NCBI RefSeq assembly: GCF_000969605.1
Contig: NZ_JZUE01000001.1
Coordinates: 310,001-374,000, forward strand
Direction: 5' to 3'
DNA: 64,000 nucleotides
DNA from: Aquincola tertiaricarbonis
Lineage (GTDB): Bacteria; Pseudomonadota; Gammaproteobacteria; Burkholderiales; Burkholderiaceae_C
A program made the position numbers and the translations under genes. Every line of letters starts with the position of its first letter. The stretch's first letter is position 1. This document shows positions 53,621 through 63,023 of this stretch, piece by piece. The notes beneath the pieces were generated by a model that had not been told where the DNA came from, made no database searches, and worked only from the letters and a program-made list of their open reading frames with translations.

Positions 53621-54603
53621 GCAGTGCGCCGACGATCGATCCGAAGGCCCTGGGCAAGACCGCCGTGCTGATGGGCGGCAGCTCGGCCGAGCGCGAGGTG
53701 TCGCTGATGTCGGGCACCGGCGTGCTGAATGCGCTCAAGGCCATGGGCGTGGACGCCTATGCCTTCGACCCCGCGCAGCGCGAGCTGGCGGCGCTGAAGC
53801 ACGAAGGCTTCCAGCGCGTGTTCATCGCGCTGCACGGCCGCCATGGCGAGGACGGCACGGTCCAAGGCGCGCTGGAGCTGCTGGGCATCCCGTACACCGG
53901 CTCGGGCGTGATGGCCTCGGCGGTGGCGATGGACAAGGTGATGACCAAGCGCATCTGGCTGGCCGAGGGCCTGCCCACGCCGCGTTATGCCTGCCTCACG
54001 CCCGCCGAACAGACGCACGAGCGCATCCGCACCGTGCCCGACGACCTCGGCCTGCCGTTGATCGTCAAGCCGCCGCACGAGGGCTCGTCCATCGGCGTGA
54101 CCAAGGTGGCGGGCTACTCGCAGATGCAGGAAGCCGTGCAGCTGGCCGCGGGCTACGACCCCGAGGTGCTGTGCGAGGAATTCATCGACGGCGAGGAAGT
54201 GACCTGCCCGGTGCTGGGCGAAGGTGCCGATGCGCATGCGCTGCCGGTGATCCGCATCGTGGCGCCCGAAGGGGCCTACGACTACCAGAACAAGTACTTC
54301 ACCGACGACGTGCACTACCTGGTGCCCAGCGGCCTGCCCGAGGCCGAGGAGCGCGAGATCCAGCGCATCGTGCTGCAGGCCTATCGCGCGCTGGGCTGCC
54401 GCGGCTGGGGCCGGGCCGACCTGATGGTGCGCGCCAGCGACCGCAAGCCCTTCCTGCTGGAGATGAACACCTCGCCGGGCATGACCGGCCACTCGCTGGT
54501 GCCGATGTCGGCCCGCGCCGCCGGCATCAGCTACGAGCAGCTGTGCCTGAACCTGCTGGCGGACGCCCGGTTGGACAGCGCCCGCCCGAACCAGGATGCG
54601 TGA
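53617..54603 (+). CDS. ddlB: D-alanine:D-alanine ligase
   Basis: This 328-residue ATP-grasp ligase has [16 protein letters not shown] near the start, [33 protein letters not shown] and the metal/substrate segment [15 protein letters not shown]. It supplies the D-Ala-D-Ala dipeptide used by MurF. The position between murC and ftsQ is standard for dcw clusters. Confidence 0.94.
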   Translation: MSSAPTIDPKALGKTAVLMGGSSAEREVSLMSGTGVLNALKAMGVDAYAFDPAQRELAALKHEGFQRVFIALHGRHGEDGTVQGALELLGIPYTGSGVMASAVAMDKVMTKRIWLAEGLPTPRYACLTPAEQTHERIRTVPDDLGLPLIVKPPHEGSSIGVTKVAGYSQMQEAVQLAAGYDPEVLCEEFIDGEEVTCPVLGEGADAHALPVIRIVAPEGAYDYQNKYFTDDVHYLVPSGLPEAEEREIQRIVLQAYRALGCRGWGRADLMVRASDRKPFLLEMNTSPGMTGHSLVPMSARAAGISYEQLCLNLLADARLDSARPNQDA

Positions 54604-54607
54604 ACGC

Positions 54608-55423
54608 ATGAACATGGCCCTGCCCAACGACGTGCGCCTGACCAACGCGGTGGCCAACACCGTGTTCGTGCTCGCCGGTCTGGTGCTGGCCGCGGCGCTG
54701 GTGGCCTGGGTGGCCCGGCTGCCGATGTTCGCGCTGCGCGGCATCGTGGTGGATGGCGAGTTGTCGCGCAGCAGCGTGGCCACCATCCGCGCCAATGCCG
54801 CGCCGCAGCTGCAGGGCAACTTCTTCACCATCAACCTGGCGGCCGCCCGCGCGGCCTTCGAGACGGTGCCCTGGGTGCGCCAGGCCATCGTGCGCCGGGT
54901 GTGGCCCAACCGGCTGGCGGTCACCCTCACCGAGCACGAGGCCGCCGCGTTCTGGGAGAACGAGGAAGGCGACGAGCGCCTGGTGAACGTGCAGGGCGAC
55001 GTGTTCGAGGCCAACCTGGGCGACGTGGAGGACGAGGGCCTGCCGCGCCTGTCCGGCCCGGACGGCAGCGCCGCGCAGATGCTCTCGCTGTACCGCCGGC
55101 TGCAGCCGCTGCTGGCACCGCTGCAGGCCGATGTGACGGCGCTGCGCCAGTCGCGTCGCGGCTCCATCCGCGCCGAGCTGGAGGGCGGCGCCACCCTCGA
55201 GATCGGCCGCGGCACCGAGGACGCCCTGGCCGAGCGCACCGAACGTTTCGTGCGCACGCTGCCGCAGGTACTGGCGCAGTACCCCGGCCGTGCGCTGCAG
55301 TACGCCGATCTCCGGCACAACGATGCCTATGCGCTGCGCATCGAGGGCGTGAGCACGCTGGTCGCGCCGCCCCCGCCGGTGCGACCCAAGCCCGCGCCGC
55401 GCCCCGCGGCACGGCAACGCTAA
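54608..55423 (+). CDS. ftsQ: Cell division protein FtsQ
   Basis: This 271-residue bitopic protein has a transmembrane helix (about 18-38), a POTRA domain starting FALRGIVVDGELSRSSVATI and a beta domain. It organises FtsL/FtsB at the septum. Candidate starts are ATG 54596, 54608 and 54614; 54608 is given because CCAGGA lies about 12 bp upstream and it avoids overlap with ddlB. It ends with a Pro/Arg/Ala-rich tail. Confidence 0.87.
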   Translation: MNMALPNDVRLTNAVANTVFVLAGLVLAAALVAWVARLPMFALRGIVVDGELSRSSVATIRANAAPQLQGNFFTINLAAARAAFETVPWVRQAIVRRVWPNRLAVTLTEHEAAAFWENEEGDERLVNVQGDVFEANLGDVEDEGLPRLSGPDGSAAQMLSLYRRLQPLLAPLQADVTALRQSRRGSIRAELEGGATLEIGRGTEDALAERTERFVRTLPQVLAQYPGRALQYADLRHNDAYALRIEGVSTLVAPPPPVRPKPAPRPAARQR

Positions 55424-55441
55424 AGACATCAGGACACACAG

Positions 55442-56671
55442 ATGGCCAAGGAATACAAGGATCTCGTCGTCGGGCTCGACATCGGCACCGCCAAGGTGAT
55501 GGCCGTGGTGGCTGAAGTGCTGCCCAGCGGGGAGCTGCGGGTGGCGGGCCTGGGGGTGGCCTCGTCGCACGGCCTCAAGCGCGGCGTGGTGGTCAACATC
55601 GACGCCACGGTGCAGAGCATCCAGCAGGCCTTGAAGGAGGCCGAGATGATGGCCGACTGCAAGATCACCAGCGTCTACACCGGCATCACCGGCAGCCACA
55701 TCCGCGGCCAGAACTCCACCGGCATGGTCATCGTGCGCGACAAGGAGGTGACGCCGGTGGACGTCACCCGCGTGGTGGAGACGGCCAAGGCCATCAACAT
55801 CCCCAACGACCAGCGTCTGCTGCTTGTGGAGCCGCAGGAATTCGTCATCGACGGCCACGAGGTGAAGGAGCCGATCGGCATGAGCGGCGGCCGGCTCGAG
55901 GTCAAGGTGCACATCGCCACCGGCGCGCAGAGCGCGGCCGAGAACATCATCAAGTGCGTGCGCCGCTGCGGGCTGGAAGTGAATCTGCTGGTGCTCAATC
56001 CCAGCGCCTCCAGCCATGCGGTGCTGACCGAGGACGAGAAGGACCTGGGCGTGGCGCTGGTGGACATCGGCGCCGGCACCACCGACGTGGCCATCTTCAC
56101 CGACGGCGCGATCCGCCACACGGCCGTGATCCCGATTGCCGGCGACCTGATCACCAGCGACATCGCGATGGCGCTGCGCACGCCCACCAAGGACGCGGAA
56201 GAGATCAAGGTGGAGTACGGCGTGGCCAAGCAGCTGCTGGCCGACCCGAGCGAGAACCTGGAAGTACCCGGCCTGGGCGACCGCGCGCCGCGCATGTTGT
56301 CCAGACAGGCGCTGTCGGGCGTGATCGAGCCGCGGGTGGAGGAGATCTTCTCGCTGGTGCACCAGGTCATCCGCGACAGCGGCTACGAGGAGCTGCTGTC
56401 CAGCGGCATCGTGATCACGGGCGGCTCGGCGGTGATGCCGGGCATGGTGGAGCTGGGCGAGGACATCTTCCTCAAGCCGGTGCGCAAGGGACTGCCCACG
56501 TACAGCGGTGCGCTGCACGACATGGTGGCCAATCCGCGCTCGGCCACGGTGATGGGTTTGCTGGAGGAGGCGCGGCTGGGGCGGGCGCGGGGCCACAAGG
56601 CCGCCGCGCAGGCGGGCTCGGTGGAGACGCTGTTCGGCCGCGTCAAGGATTGGTTTTTTGGGGTGTTTTAG
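55442..56671 (+). CDS. ftsA: Cell division protein FtsA
   Basis: The 409-residue actin-fold ATPase has phosphate loop 1 GLDIGTAKV (about 10-18) and the 1C domain around IRGQNSTGMVIV. ALVDIGAGTTDVAIF (phosphate 2) and GIVITGGSAVMPGM (adenosine) follow. The C-terminal amphipathic helix (ETLFGRVKDWFFGVF) anchors it and the FtsZ ring to the membrane. It lies 18 bp after ftsQ. Confidence 0.94.
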   Translation: MAKEYKDLVVGLDIGTAKVMAVVAEVLPSGELRVAGLGVASSHGLKRGVVVNIDATVQSIQQALKEAEMMADCKITSVYTGITGSHIRGQNSTGMVIVRDKEVTPVDVTRVVETAKAINIPNDQRLLLVEPQEFVIDGHEVKEPIGMSGGRLEVKVHIATGAQSAAENIIKCVRRCGLEVNLLVLNPSASSHAVLTEDEKDLGVALVDIGAGTTDVAIFTDGAIRHTAVIPIAGDLITSDIAMALRTPTKDAEEIKVEYGVAKQLLADPSENLEVPGLGDRAPRMLSRQALSGVIEPRVEEIFSLVHQVIRDSGYEELLSSGIVITGGSAVMPGMVELGEDIFLKPVRKGLPTYSGALHDMVANPRSATVMGLLEEARLGRARGHKAAAQAGSVETLFGRVKDWFFGVF

Positions 56672-56676
56672 TAGAA

Positions 56677-56721
56677 GAAGCCCGTCATGAGGCTTCGTAC
56701 AGGCGGGACGCGATGAGCGTC
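56677..56721 (+). other. Two small hairpins in the ftsA-ftsZ gap
   Basis: GAAGCC (56677-56682)/GGCTTC (56691-56696) and GACGC (56707-56711)/GCGTC (56717-56721) are short stems just after ftsA. There is no clear U-tract. They might tune the higher ftsZ level relative to ftsA, but this is inferred. Confidence 0.35.
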
Positions 56722-56748
56722 GATATGAATCAACGGCAACTGCTAGGC

Positions 56749-56754
56749 AAGGAG
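56749..56754 (+). promoter_or_regulatory. Strong ribosome binding site deciding the ftsZ start
   Basis: AAGGAG lies 6 bp before ATG 56761. An in-frame ATG at 56713 would add 16 residues but has no comparable site, so 56761 is chosen. Confidence 0.8.
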
Positions 56755-56760
56755 TCAACA

Positions 56761-57984
56761 ATGGCCATCGAAATGATCGAGGAATTCGACCAAGGCACTC
56801 AGATCCGCGTGATCGGCGTCGGTGGTGGCGGCGGCAACGCTGTCGATCACATGATCGCCAAGGGCGTTCAGGGCGTGGACTTCGTCTGCGCCAACACGGA
56901 CGCGCAGGCGCTCAGCCGCAGCAGCGCGAACAGCGTCATCCAGCTGGGAACCACCGGCCTGGGCGCCGGTGCCAAGCCGGCTGCCGGCCGCGCCGCGGCC
57001 GAGGAGGCGGTGGACCGCATCAAGGCGTCGATCGACGGCGCCCACATGCTGTTCATCACCGCCGGCATGGGCGGCGGCACCGGCACCGGCGCCGCGCCGG
57101 TGATCGCGCGCGTGGCCAAGGAGATGGGCATCCTGACCGTGGGCGTGGTGACCAAGCCCTTCGAGTTCGAAGGCAACCGCCGCCTGAAGGCCGCCGACGA
57201 AGGCATCGCCGAGCTGGAGGCCAACGTCGACTCGCTGATCGTGGTGCTCAACGAGAAGCTGCTGGAAGTGCTGGGCGACGACATCACCCAGGAAGAAGCC
57301 TTCGCCCATGCCAACGACGTGCTGCGCAACGCGGTCGGCGGCATCAGCGACATCATCCATGTGCCGGGCCTGGTCAACGTCGACTTCGAGGACGTGAAGA
57401 CCGTGATGAGCGAGCCGGGCAAGGCGATGATGGGCACGGCGCAGGCCGGCGGCCCGGACCGCGCCACCAAGGCCGCGGAACAGGCCGTGGCCTGCCCGCT
57501 GCTGGAAGGCATCGACCTGTCGGGCGCCAAGGGCGTGCTGGTGCTGATTGCGGCGAGCAAGAACACCTTCAAGCTGGCCGAGAGCCGCAATGCGATGAAC
57601 ACCATCCGCCGCTATGCCGCGGACGATGCGCACGTGATCTACGGCACCGCCTACGACGACAGCCTGGGCGACCAGCTGCGCGTGACGGTGATCGCCACCG
57701 GCCTGTCGCCGGCCCGCCGCGCGCAGGCTCCGATCAGCGTGGTGCACAGCGCCCCGATGCTGCGCACCGGCACGGACAACCTGCCCATCCTGAACCAGGT
57801 GGCGCAGCCGATGAACGTGAACGGCCTGGGCGGCGCGCCGATGCAGCACGACTACAGCCAGCTCAGCACCCCCAGCGTCTGGCGCAACGGCCGCACGCAG
57901 GCGGCTGCCAAGGTGGACGCGCTGGCCAGCAACGGCATGGACGAGATCGAGATCCCCGCCTTTCTCCGCAAGCAGGCCGATTGA
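56761..57984 (+). CDS. ftsZ: Cell division protein FtsZ
   Basis: This 407-residue tubulin-like GTPase has the signature GMGGGTGTGAAP (about 102-113), T7-type loop segments (NVDFEDVKTVM) and a short variable linker. The conserved C-terminal peptide EIEIPAFLRKQ binds FtsA and ZipA-type partners. The N-terminus MAIEMIEEFD is standard for beta-proteobacteria. It polymerises into the division ring. Confidence 0.96.
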   Translation: MAIEMIEEFDQGTQIRVIGVGGGGGNAVDHMIAKGVQGVDFVCANTDAQALSRSSANSVIQLGTTGLGAGAKPAAGRAAAEEAVDRIKASIDGAHMLFITAGMGGGTGTGAAPVIARVAKEMGILTVGVVTKPFEFEGNRRLKAADEGIAELEANVDSLIVVLNEKLLEVLGDDITQEEAFAHANDVLRNAVGGISDIIHVPGLVNVDFEDVKTVMSEPGKAMMGTAQAGGPDRATKAAEQAVACPLLEGIDLSGAKGVLVLIAASKNTFKLAESRNAMNTIRRYAADDAHVIYGTAYDDSLGDQLRVTVIATGLSPARRAQAPISVVHSAPMLRTGTDNLPILNQVAQPMNVNGLGGAPMQHDYSQLSTPSVWRNGRTQAAAKVDALASNGMDEIEIPAFLRKQAD

Positions 57985-57995
57985 ATGGGGCACCC

Positions 57996-58017
57996 GGCGT
58001 CATGAGTACATGACGCC
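57996..58017. repeat. Perfect 9-bp inverted repeat after ftsZ
   Basis: GGCGTCATG (57996-58004) and CATGACGCC (58009-58017) flank AGTA, 12 bp after the ftsZ stop. As RNA it is a stable hairpin; as DNA it could be a protein site. Confidence 0.6.
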
Positions 58018-58036
58018 ACCCGCCAAGCGGGTTGCG

Positions 58037-58056
58037 CGGCCGCCTTCGGGCGGCCG
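58037..58056 (+). terminator. UUCG-loop hairpin after ftsZ, probable terminator or RNA stabiliser
   Basis: An 8-bp stem CGGCCGCC/GGCGGCCG closes on a TTCG tetraloop. The stem is very stable, but no U-run follows, so termination would be incomplete. It sits between ftsZ and the PLP-enzyme gene and probably marks the functional end of the division cluster. Confidence 0.5.
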
Positions 58057-58133
58057 GGCGGCGGCCGCGGGGGGCCTTGTCGTCTGTGAAAATGTGATCG
58101 AGGGCGCCGCGTCGGCGCCCGCGAGAACATGAC

Positions 58134-59369
58134 ATGAGCGACTACGGATTCACCACCCGCACCGTGCACGCGGCCCAGGACGCTGGCGCCGAGCATGGGG
58201 CGGTGCACATGCCGATCCACACCTCGGTGCAGTACGGCTTCCAGAAGGTGGAGGACCTGATCGGCGTGTTCCAGGGCCGCATCAAGGGCGGCTTCAACTA
58301 CGCCCGCCAGGGCACGCCCACCACCGCCGCATTGGAAGCGCTGGTCACCCGCATGGAAGGCGGCCTGGGCAGCATCAGCTTCGCCACCGGCATGGCGGCC
58401 ATCACGGCCACCTTCCTCACGCTGCTGCGTGCGGGCGACCATGTGGTGTCCAGCAAGTTCATCTTCGGCAACACCAACAGCCTGTACGGCACGCTGGCCG
58501 ACCTGGGCATCGCCACCACCCGGGTGGACACCGGCGACGTCGCCAACGTGGAAGCGGCCTTGCGCCCCAGCACGCGGCTGGTGTTCGTCGAGACCATCTC
58601 CAACCCCGGCACCCGCATCCCCGACCTGGAAGCCATCGGCCGGCTGTGCCGCGAGCGCGGGCTGCTGTACGTGGTGGACAACACCGTCACCTCGCCCTAC
58701 CTGTTCCAGCCGCGCAGCGTGGGCGCCAGCCTGGTGATCAATGCGCTGACCAAGTCGATCGCCGGCCATGGCGATGCACTGGGCGGCACGGTGACCGACA
58801 CCGGCCTGTTCGACTGGCAGGGCTATCCCAACATCTTCGCCAACTACCGCAGCGGCGATGCGAAGCAGTGGGGCCTGACCCAGATCCGCAAGAAGGGCCT
58901 GCGTGACATGGGCGGGGCGCTGTCGTCGGACCATGCGCACCGCATCATGGTGGGCGCGGAGACGCTGGAGCTGCGCTGCGACCGCACCAGCGCCACGGCC
59001 TTCGCGCTGGCGAAGTGGCTGCAGGCCCATCCCGCCGTCGCCCGCGTGCACTACCCGATGCTGGAGAACCATCCGCAGCATGCGGCGGCGAAGAAGCACT
59101 TCAAGTCCGGCTCCTGGCTGCTGAGCTTCGAGCTGGCCGACCCGGCCCGGCTCGTGCCGGTGATCGACCGGCTGCGCCTGCCGGTCAGCGCCACTGGCCT
59201 GGCCGACACCCGCACGCTCATCATCCCGGTGGCGCCCACCATCTTCTGGGAAGCGGGCGCCGAGGTGCGCGCCGACATGGGCATCGCCGACGGCATGATC
59301 CGGCTGTCGGTGGGCCTGGAGGACGAGCGCGACCTGATCGCCGACTTCGAGCAGGCCCTGGCCGGCTGA
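58134..59369 (+). CDS. Cys/Met metabolism PLP-dependent enzyme (cystathionine gamma-synthase family)
   Basis: This 411-residue fold-type I PLP enzyme has the PLP-phosphate segment [15 protein letters not shown] and the Asp of [11 protein letters not shown]. The Schiff-base Lys lies in [16 protein letters not shown] (about 206). Family members include cystathionine gamma-synthase, O-acetyl/O-succinylhomoserine sulfhydrylase and methionine gamma-lyase; the exact reaction cannot be fixed from sequence. It acts in the cytoplasm in sulfur amino-acid metabolism. It lies between ftsZ and lpxC, not a functional member of the division set. No SAM or T-box leader was seen upstream. Confidence 0.85.
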   Translation: MSDYGFTTRTVHAAQDAGAEHGAVHMPIHTSVQYGFQKVEDLIGVFQGRIKGGFNYARQGTPTTAALEALVTRMEGGLGSISFATGMAAITATFLTLLRAGDHVVSSKFIFGNTNSLYGTLADLGIATTRVDTGDVANVEAALRPSTRLVFVETISNPGTRIPDLEAIGRLCRERGLLYVVDNTVTSPYLFQPRSVGASLVINALTKSIAGHGDALGGTVTDTGLFDWQGYPNIFANYRSGDAKQWGLTQIRKKGLRDMGGALSSDHAHRIMVGAETLELRCDRTSATAFALAKWLQAHPAVARVHYPMLENHPQHAAAKKHFKSGSWLLSFELADPARLVPVIDRLRLPVSATGLADTRTLIIPVAPTIFWEAGAEVRADMGIADGMIRLSVGLEDERDLIADFEQALAG

Positions 59370-59431
59370 AGCCGCGGGCGCGCAAGCCCCGCCGCGGTGC
59401 GCGGCCGGGGGGCATGGCCGACAATGCGGCC

Positions 59432-60367
59432 ATGCTGCGCCAACGAACCCTCCAGTCCCTCACCCGCGCCGTGGGCGTGGGCGTGCACAGCGGCCGCAAG
59501 GTCGAGCTGACGCTGCGGCCGGCGCCGCCGGACCACGGCATCGTGTTCCGTCGCATCGACCTGCCGCAGCCGGTGGACATCCCGGTCTCGGCCGAGGCGG
59601 TGAGCGACACCCGCATGGCCTCGACCATCTCCGCCGGCGGCGACCCTGGCGCACCCAAGGTGCAGACGGTGGAGCACCTGATGTCGGCCTGCTGCGGCCT
59701 GGGCCTGGACAACCTGCAGATCGACATCACCGCCGACGAGGTGCCCATCCTCGACGGCTCGGCCGCCAGCTTCGTGTTCCTGCTGCAGAGCGCCGGCATC
59801 GTGTTGCAGGACGCGCCCAAGCGCTTCATCCGCGTGCTCAAGCCGGTGGAGCTGCGCGAAGGCGAGGGCGCTGCGCTCAAGTGGGCGCGGCTGGAGCCGC
59901 ACCACGGCTACCGCCTCACCTTCGAGATCGAGTTCAACCATCCGGCGGTGGATGCCACCGGCCAGCGCGTGGTGTTCGAGATGGGCAGCGGCCAGTACAA
60001 GCGCGAGATCGCGCGCGCCCGCACCATCGGCTTCGCCAAGGACGTGGACGTGATGCGCGCCCGCGGCCTCACGCTGGGCGGCAACATGGACAACGCCATC
60101 GTCTTCGGCGACCGCGAGCTGCTCAATGCCGATGGCCTGCGCTACGACGACGAGATCGCCAAGCACAAGATCCTGGATGCCATCGGCGACCTCTACATGG
60201 CCGGCAAACCCATGCTGGCCAGCTACACCTCGTTCAAGGGCGGCCATGCGCTCAATAACAAGCTGCTGCGCAAGCTGATGGCCGACCGCAGCGCCTGGGA
60301 GATCGTCAGCTTCGACGACGAGCGCGACGCGCCGGCCGGCTTCGCCGAGCTGGCCCCCGCCTGGTGA
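59432..60367 (+). CDS. lpxC: UDP-3-O-acyl-N-acetylglucosamine deacetylase
   Basis: The 311-residue zinc enzyme catalyses the committed step of lipid A synthesis. Zinc ligands are His82 (VEHLMSA), His245 and Asp249 ([10 protein letters not shown]); His272 in KGGHALNN is the catalytic base. The start at 59432 gives the family N-terminus MLRQRTLQ. Location near ftsZ is standard in proteobacteria, here separated by the PLP-enzyme gene. Confidence 0.95.
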   Translation: MLRQRTLQSLTRAVGVGVHSGRKVELTLRPAPPDHGIVFRRIDLPQPVDIPVSAEAVSDTRMASTISAGGDPGAPKVQTVEHLMSACCGLGLDNLQIDITADEVPILDGSAASFVFLLQSAGIVLQDAPKRFIRVLKPVELREGEGAALKWARLEPHHGYRLTFEIEFNHPAVDATGQRVVFEMGSGQYKREIARARTIGFAKDVDVMRARGLTLGGNMDNAIVFGDRELLNADGLRYDDEIAKHKILDAIGDLYMAGKPMLASYTSFKGGHALNNKLLRKLMADRSAWEIVSFDDERDAPAGFAELAPAW

Positions 60368-60384
60368 GCGGGGGCTGACGGCCG

Positions 60385-60612
60385 ATGGTTTTCTTCCGGG
60401 TGCTGATCGGACTGCTGGCACTGGCCAGCGTGGTGTGCTTCGTGATGTACGCCGCCACGCGCGACGCCCGCTGGCGCCGGCGTGGCTGGCTCATCATGAA
60501 GTGGACGCTCATCGCGTCCGTGGGCTTCTTCGCGGTGCTGATCGCGGAGCGGCTGTTCTGGCCGCCGCAGTCCTTGCCCGCTCAGTCCCTGCCGCCGCCC
60601 ACCACGCGGTAG
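60385..60612 (+). CDS. Small two-helix membrane protein of unknown function
   Basis: The 75-residue protein has two transmembrane helices (about 4-22 and 39-58) separated by a basic loop (RDARWRRRG) and a Pro-rich C-terminus. It was not assigned to a family. It starts 17 bp after lpxC. Its last 31 bp overlap the end of aqpZ on the other strand, which may make the two transcripts interfere. Confidence 0.7.
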   Translation: MVFFRVLIGLLALASVVCFVMYAATRDARWRRRGWLIMKWTLIASVGFFAVLIAERLFWPPQSLPAQSLPPPTTR

Positions 60613-61268
60613 GCCAGCGCGCCGATCACGCCGCCGGCGATCGGCGCCAGCCAGAACAGCCACAGCTGCTGCAGCGCCCAGGCATCGGCGAACAGCGCCA
60701 CGCCGGTGGAGCGGGCCGGGTTGACCGAGGTGTTGGTCACCGGGATGCTGACCAGGTGGATCAGCGTCAGGCACAGGCCGATGGCGATGGGCGCGAAGCC
60801 CGCCGGCGCACGGCCGTCGGTGGCGCCCAGGATCACGAACAGGAAGAAGGCCGTGAGCACCACCTCGCACACCAGCGCGGCGGCCATGCCGTACTGGCCG
60901 GGCGAATGCTCGCCGAAGCCGTTGGATGCGAAGCCGCCAGCCACGAAGCCGGGCTTGCCGCTGGCGATGAGGTACAGCACGGCGCCCGCGGCCACCGCCC
61001 CGGCCACCTGGGCCAGGATGTAGGGCACCAGCTTGCCGCCGTCGAAGCGGCCGCCGGCCCATAAGCCCACGGACACGGCCGGGTTCAGGTGGCAGCCCGA
61101 GATGTGGCCGATGGCATAGGCCATGGTCAGCACCGTGAGGCCGAAGGCCAGCGAGACGCCGTGCAGGCCGATGCCCACTTCAGGTAACGCTGCGGCCAGC
61201 ACGGCGCTGCCGCAGCCGCCCAGCACCAGCCAGAAAGTGCCGAGGAATTCGGCGGTGGTTGCTTTCAT
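60582..61268 (-). CDS. aqpZ: Aquaporin Z
   Basis: The 228-residue membrane channel has six helices and two NPA half-helix motifs, [10 protein letters not shown] (near 62) and [10 protein letters not shown] (near 188). The Arg after the second NPA and a His/Phe filter pattern point to a water-selective aquaporin rather than a glycerol facilitator. RBS GAGGAG is visible upstream on the minus strand. Confidence 0.93.
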   Translation of the reverse strand: MKATTAEFLGTFWLVLGGCGSAVLAAALPEVGIGLHGVSLAFGLTVLTMAYAIGHISGCHLNPAVSVGLWAGGRFDGGKLVPYILAQVAGAVAAGAVLYLIASGKPGFVAGGFASNGFGEHSPGQYGMAAALVCEVVLTAFFLFVILGATDGRAPAGFAPIAIGLCLTLIHLVSIPVTNTSVNPARSTGVALFADAWALQQLWLFWLAPIAGGVIGALAYRVVGGGRD

Positions 61269-61506
61269 CAGATCACTCCTCTTGTTGTCGAAGCCTGCGC
61301 GGACCCTGCCGCTGTTACAGGCGGCGGCGAACTGTGACAGGCTTGGTGAGAAGTGATGAGCGTCTCTCCCTATTTCGTGAACTGATGCCGGCTTCCCGTG
61401 CCAGCTGCGTCACCTGCGCGACAAGCTGGGCGGGTTCTTCATCTGGCGGCCGCTTCGCGCGGCGGGGAAGATGGTCTCGACCGAAGCCTTCTGGAAGTTG
61501 ATCCGC
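61269..61506. promoter_or_regulatory. Divergent intergenic region, aqpZ / Bug binding protein
   Basis: This 238-bp region has no credible gene. It should hold the aqpZ promoter on the minus strand and that of the binding protein on the plus strand, but no strong promoter boxes or repeats were recognised. Confidence 0.4.
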
Positions 61507-62493
61507 ATGCGCAATCCCTCCCGCCGCCAGTTCCACCGACAGCTGCTGGGCGCCAGCGCCCTGGTGGCCACGCCCGCCGTGTGGGCGCAGGGCGCCGCCT
61601 GGCCGTCCAAGCCGATCCGCATCGTCGTGCCCTATCCGCCGGGCGGCTTCACCGACGTCACCGCCCGCCTGGTCGCGCAAAAGCTGCAGGAGCGCCTGGG
61701 CCAGACGGTGCTGGTGGACAACAAGGCCGGCGCCAACGGCATCATCGGCACCGATGCGGTGGCCAAGGCCGCGCCCGACGGCTACACCATGGGCGTGGTG
61801 ATCGCGGCCTATGCGGCCAACACCACGCTGTATCCCAAGCTGCCCTACGACCCGCGCAAGGACATCGCCGCGGTGTCGCTGATCGGCTTGTCGCCGCTGG
61901 TGGCCGCCGTCAACAACGAGGCACCGTTCAAGACCGCGGCCGAGCTGGTGGCCTATGCCAAGCGCCATCCAGGCAAGGTGAGCTTCGGCTCCAGCGGCAG
62001 CGGCTCGGCGGCGCACCTCACCACCGAGTACCTGAAGGCACTGACCGGCTCGTACATGGTGCACATCCCCTACCGCGGCGCGGCGGCGGCGCTGACCGAC
62101 CTGATGGGTGGGCAGATCCAGCTGTTCCTCGACGCAGCCTCCGGCCTGATCGCGCCGGGCAAGGCCGGCAAGGTGCGGCTGATCGGCGTGGCCAGCGACA
62201 AGCGCCTGCCCGCATTGCCCGAGGTGCCCACCTTCATCGAGCAGGGCGTGGCCGGCTTCACCGGCAGCACCTGGGCCGGGCTGCTGGCGCCGGCCGGCAC
62301 GCCGAAGGACATCGCCAAGCGGGTGTCCGACGAGGTGGCGCGCATCGTGCGCCTGGACGACGTGAAGAGCCGGCTGGAGCAGATGGGCACCATCCCGGTG
62401 GGCGGCACGCCGGAGGAATTCCAGTCCTTCATCGACACCGAGACCGCCAAGTGGGGCAAGGTGATCCGCGATGCCAAGGTGACCGCCGAGTAG
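61507..62493 (+). CDS. Bug-family (TctC) binding protein, Tat-type leader
   Basis: The 328-residue periplasmic binding protein has a leader containing SRRQFHRQLLGAS (Tat-like) and cleaved near AVWAQG. Bug signatures are IVVPYPPGGFTDVTARLV and LVDNKAGANGIIGTDAV; AGLLAPAGTPKDIAKRV comes late. No TctAB genes are nearby, so it is an orphan receptor with unknown ligand. The ATG at 61507 is preferred over an in-frame ATG at 61471 because the Tat leader fits better. Confidence 0.86.
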   Translation: MRNPSRRQFHRQLLGASALVATPAVWAQGAAWPSKPIRIVVPYPPGGFTDVTARLVAQKLQERLGQTVLVDNKAGANGIIGTDAVAKAAPDGYTMGVVIAAYAANTTLYPKLPYDPRKDIAAVSLIGLSPLVAAVNNEAPFKTAAELVAYAKRHPGKVSFGSSGSGSAAHLTTEYLKALTGSYMVHIPYRGAAAALTDLMGGQIQLFLDAASGLIAPGKAGKVRLIGVASDKRLPALPEVPTFIEQGVAGFTGSTWAGLLAPAGTPKDIAKRVSDEVARIVRLDDVKSRLEQMGTIPVGGTPEEFQSFIDTETAKWGKVIRDAKVTAE

Positions 62494-62508
62494 GCGGCGC
62501 CCCCGCGC

Positions 62509-62997
62509 TCAGCGGTTGGGGCTCACGCGATTGATCAGCCGCGGCAGCCAGTGCAGGATGGCCAGCGCCAGCAGTGTGCTGAGCATGGCCGAGGCCTCCC
62601 GCCCCAGGCCGACGCCCACGCCGATGGCCGCGGTGAGCCAGATGCCGGCGGCGGTGGTCAGGCCTTGCACGTTCTCCTCGTCGCGGCCCTTGATGATGGT
62701 GCCCGCGCACAGGAAGCCGATGCCAGCCACCACGCCCTGGATCACGCGGCTCATGTCGGTGTCCGACACGCCCGCCTGCTGCGGTATCAGCACGAACAGC
62801 GCGGCGCCCAGCGCCACCAGCATGTGGGTGCGCACGCCGGCGGCCTTGCCGGTGCGCTCGCGTTCCCAGCCCAGCATGCCGCCCAGCAGCGCGGCGATGA
62901 CCAGCCGCACCACGATGCGGGTGGCCTGCTCCACGTCGGGCACATCGGAGAACTCCTGCTGCAGCGCAGACAGCACCGATTGCCAAACCCCGTCCAT
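62509..62997 (-). CDS. MgtC/SapB-family membrane protein
   Basis: The 162-residue protein has a short soluble N-terminus and about four or five helices. The family hallmarks are LLGGMLGWERERTGKAAGVRTHMLVALGA-like (split here as WERERTGKAAGVRTH), GVVAGIGFLCAG and GLTTAAGIWLTAAIG. MgtC-like proteins are linked to growth at low magnesium and acid stress, and act by binding other membrane proteins. It lies 26 bp downstream of ruvC on the minus strand. Confidence 0.87.
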   Translation of the reverse strand: MDGVWQSVLSALQQEFSDVPDVEQATRIVVRLVIAALLGGMLGWERERTGKAAGVRTHMLVALGAALFVLIPQQAGVSDTDMSRVIQGVVAGIGFLCAGTIIKGRDEENVQGLTTAAGIWLTAAIGVGVGLGREASAMLSTLLALAILHWLPRLINRVSPNR

Positions 62998-63023
62998 CTT
63001 CCTCGCCTCCTTCGGCTGTGTGG

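Noticed and set aside
57985-58133. SAM or other methionine-type riboswitch upstream of the PLP enzyme
   Set aside because: Only simple hairpins are present; no conserved riboswitch core was recognisable in 149 bases.
61269-61506. Possible gene fragment between aqpZ and the Bug protein
   Set aside because: Short open frames there have no motif, no RBS and no similarity I could recognise.
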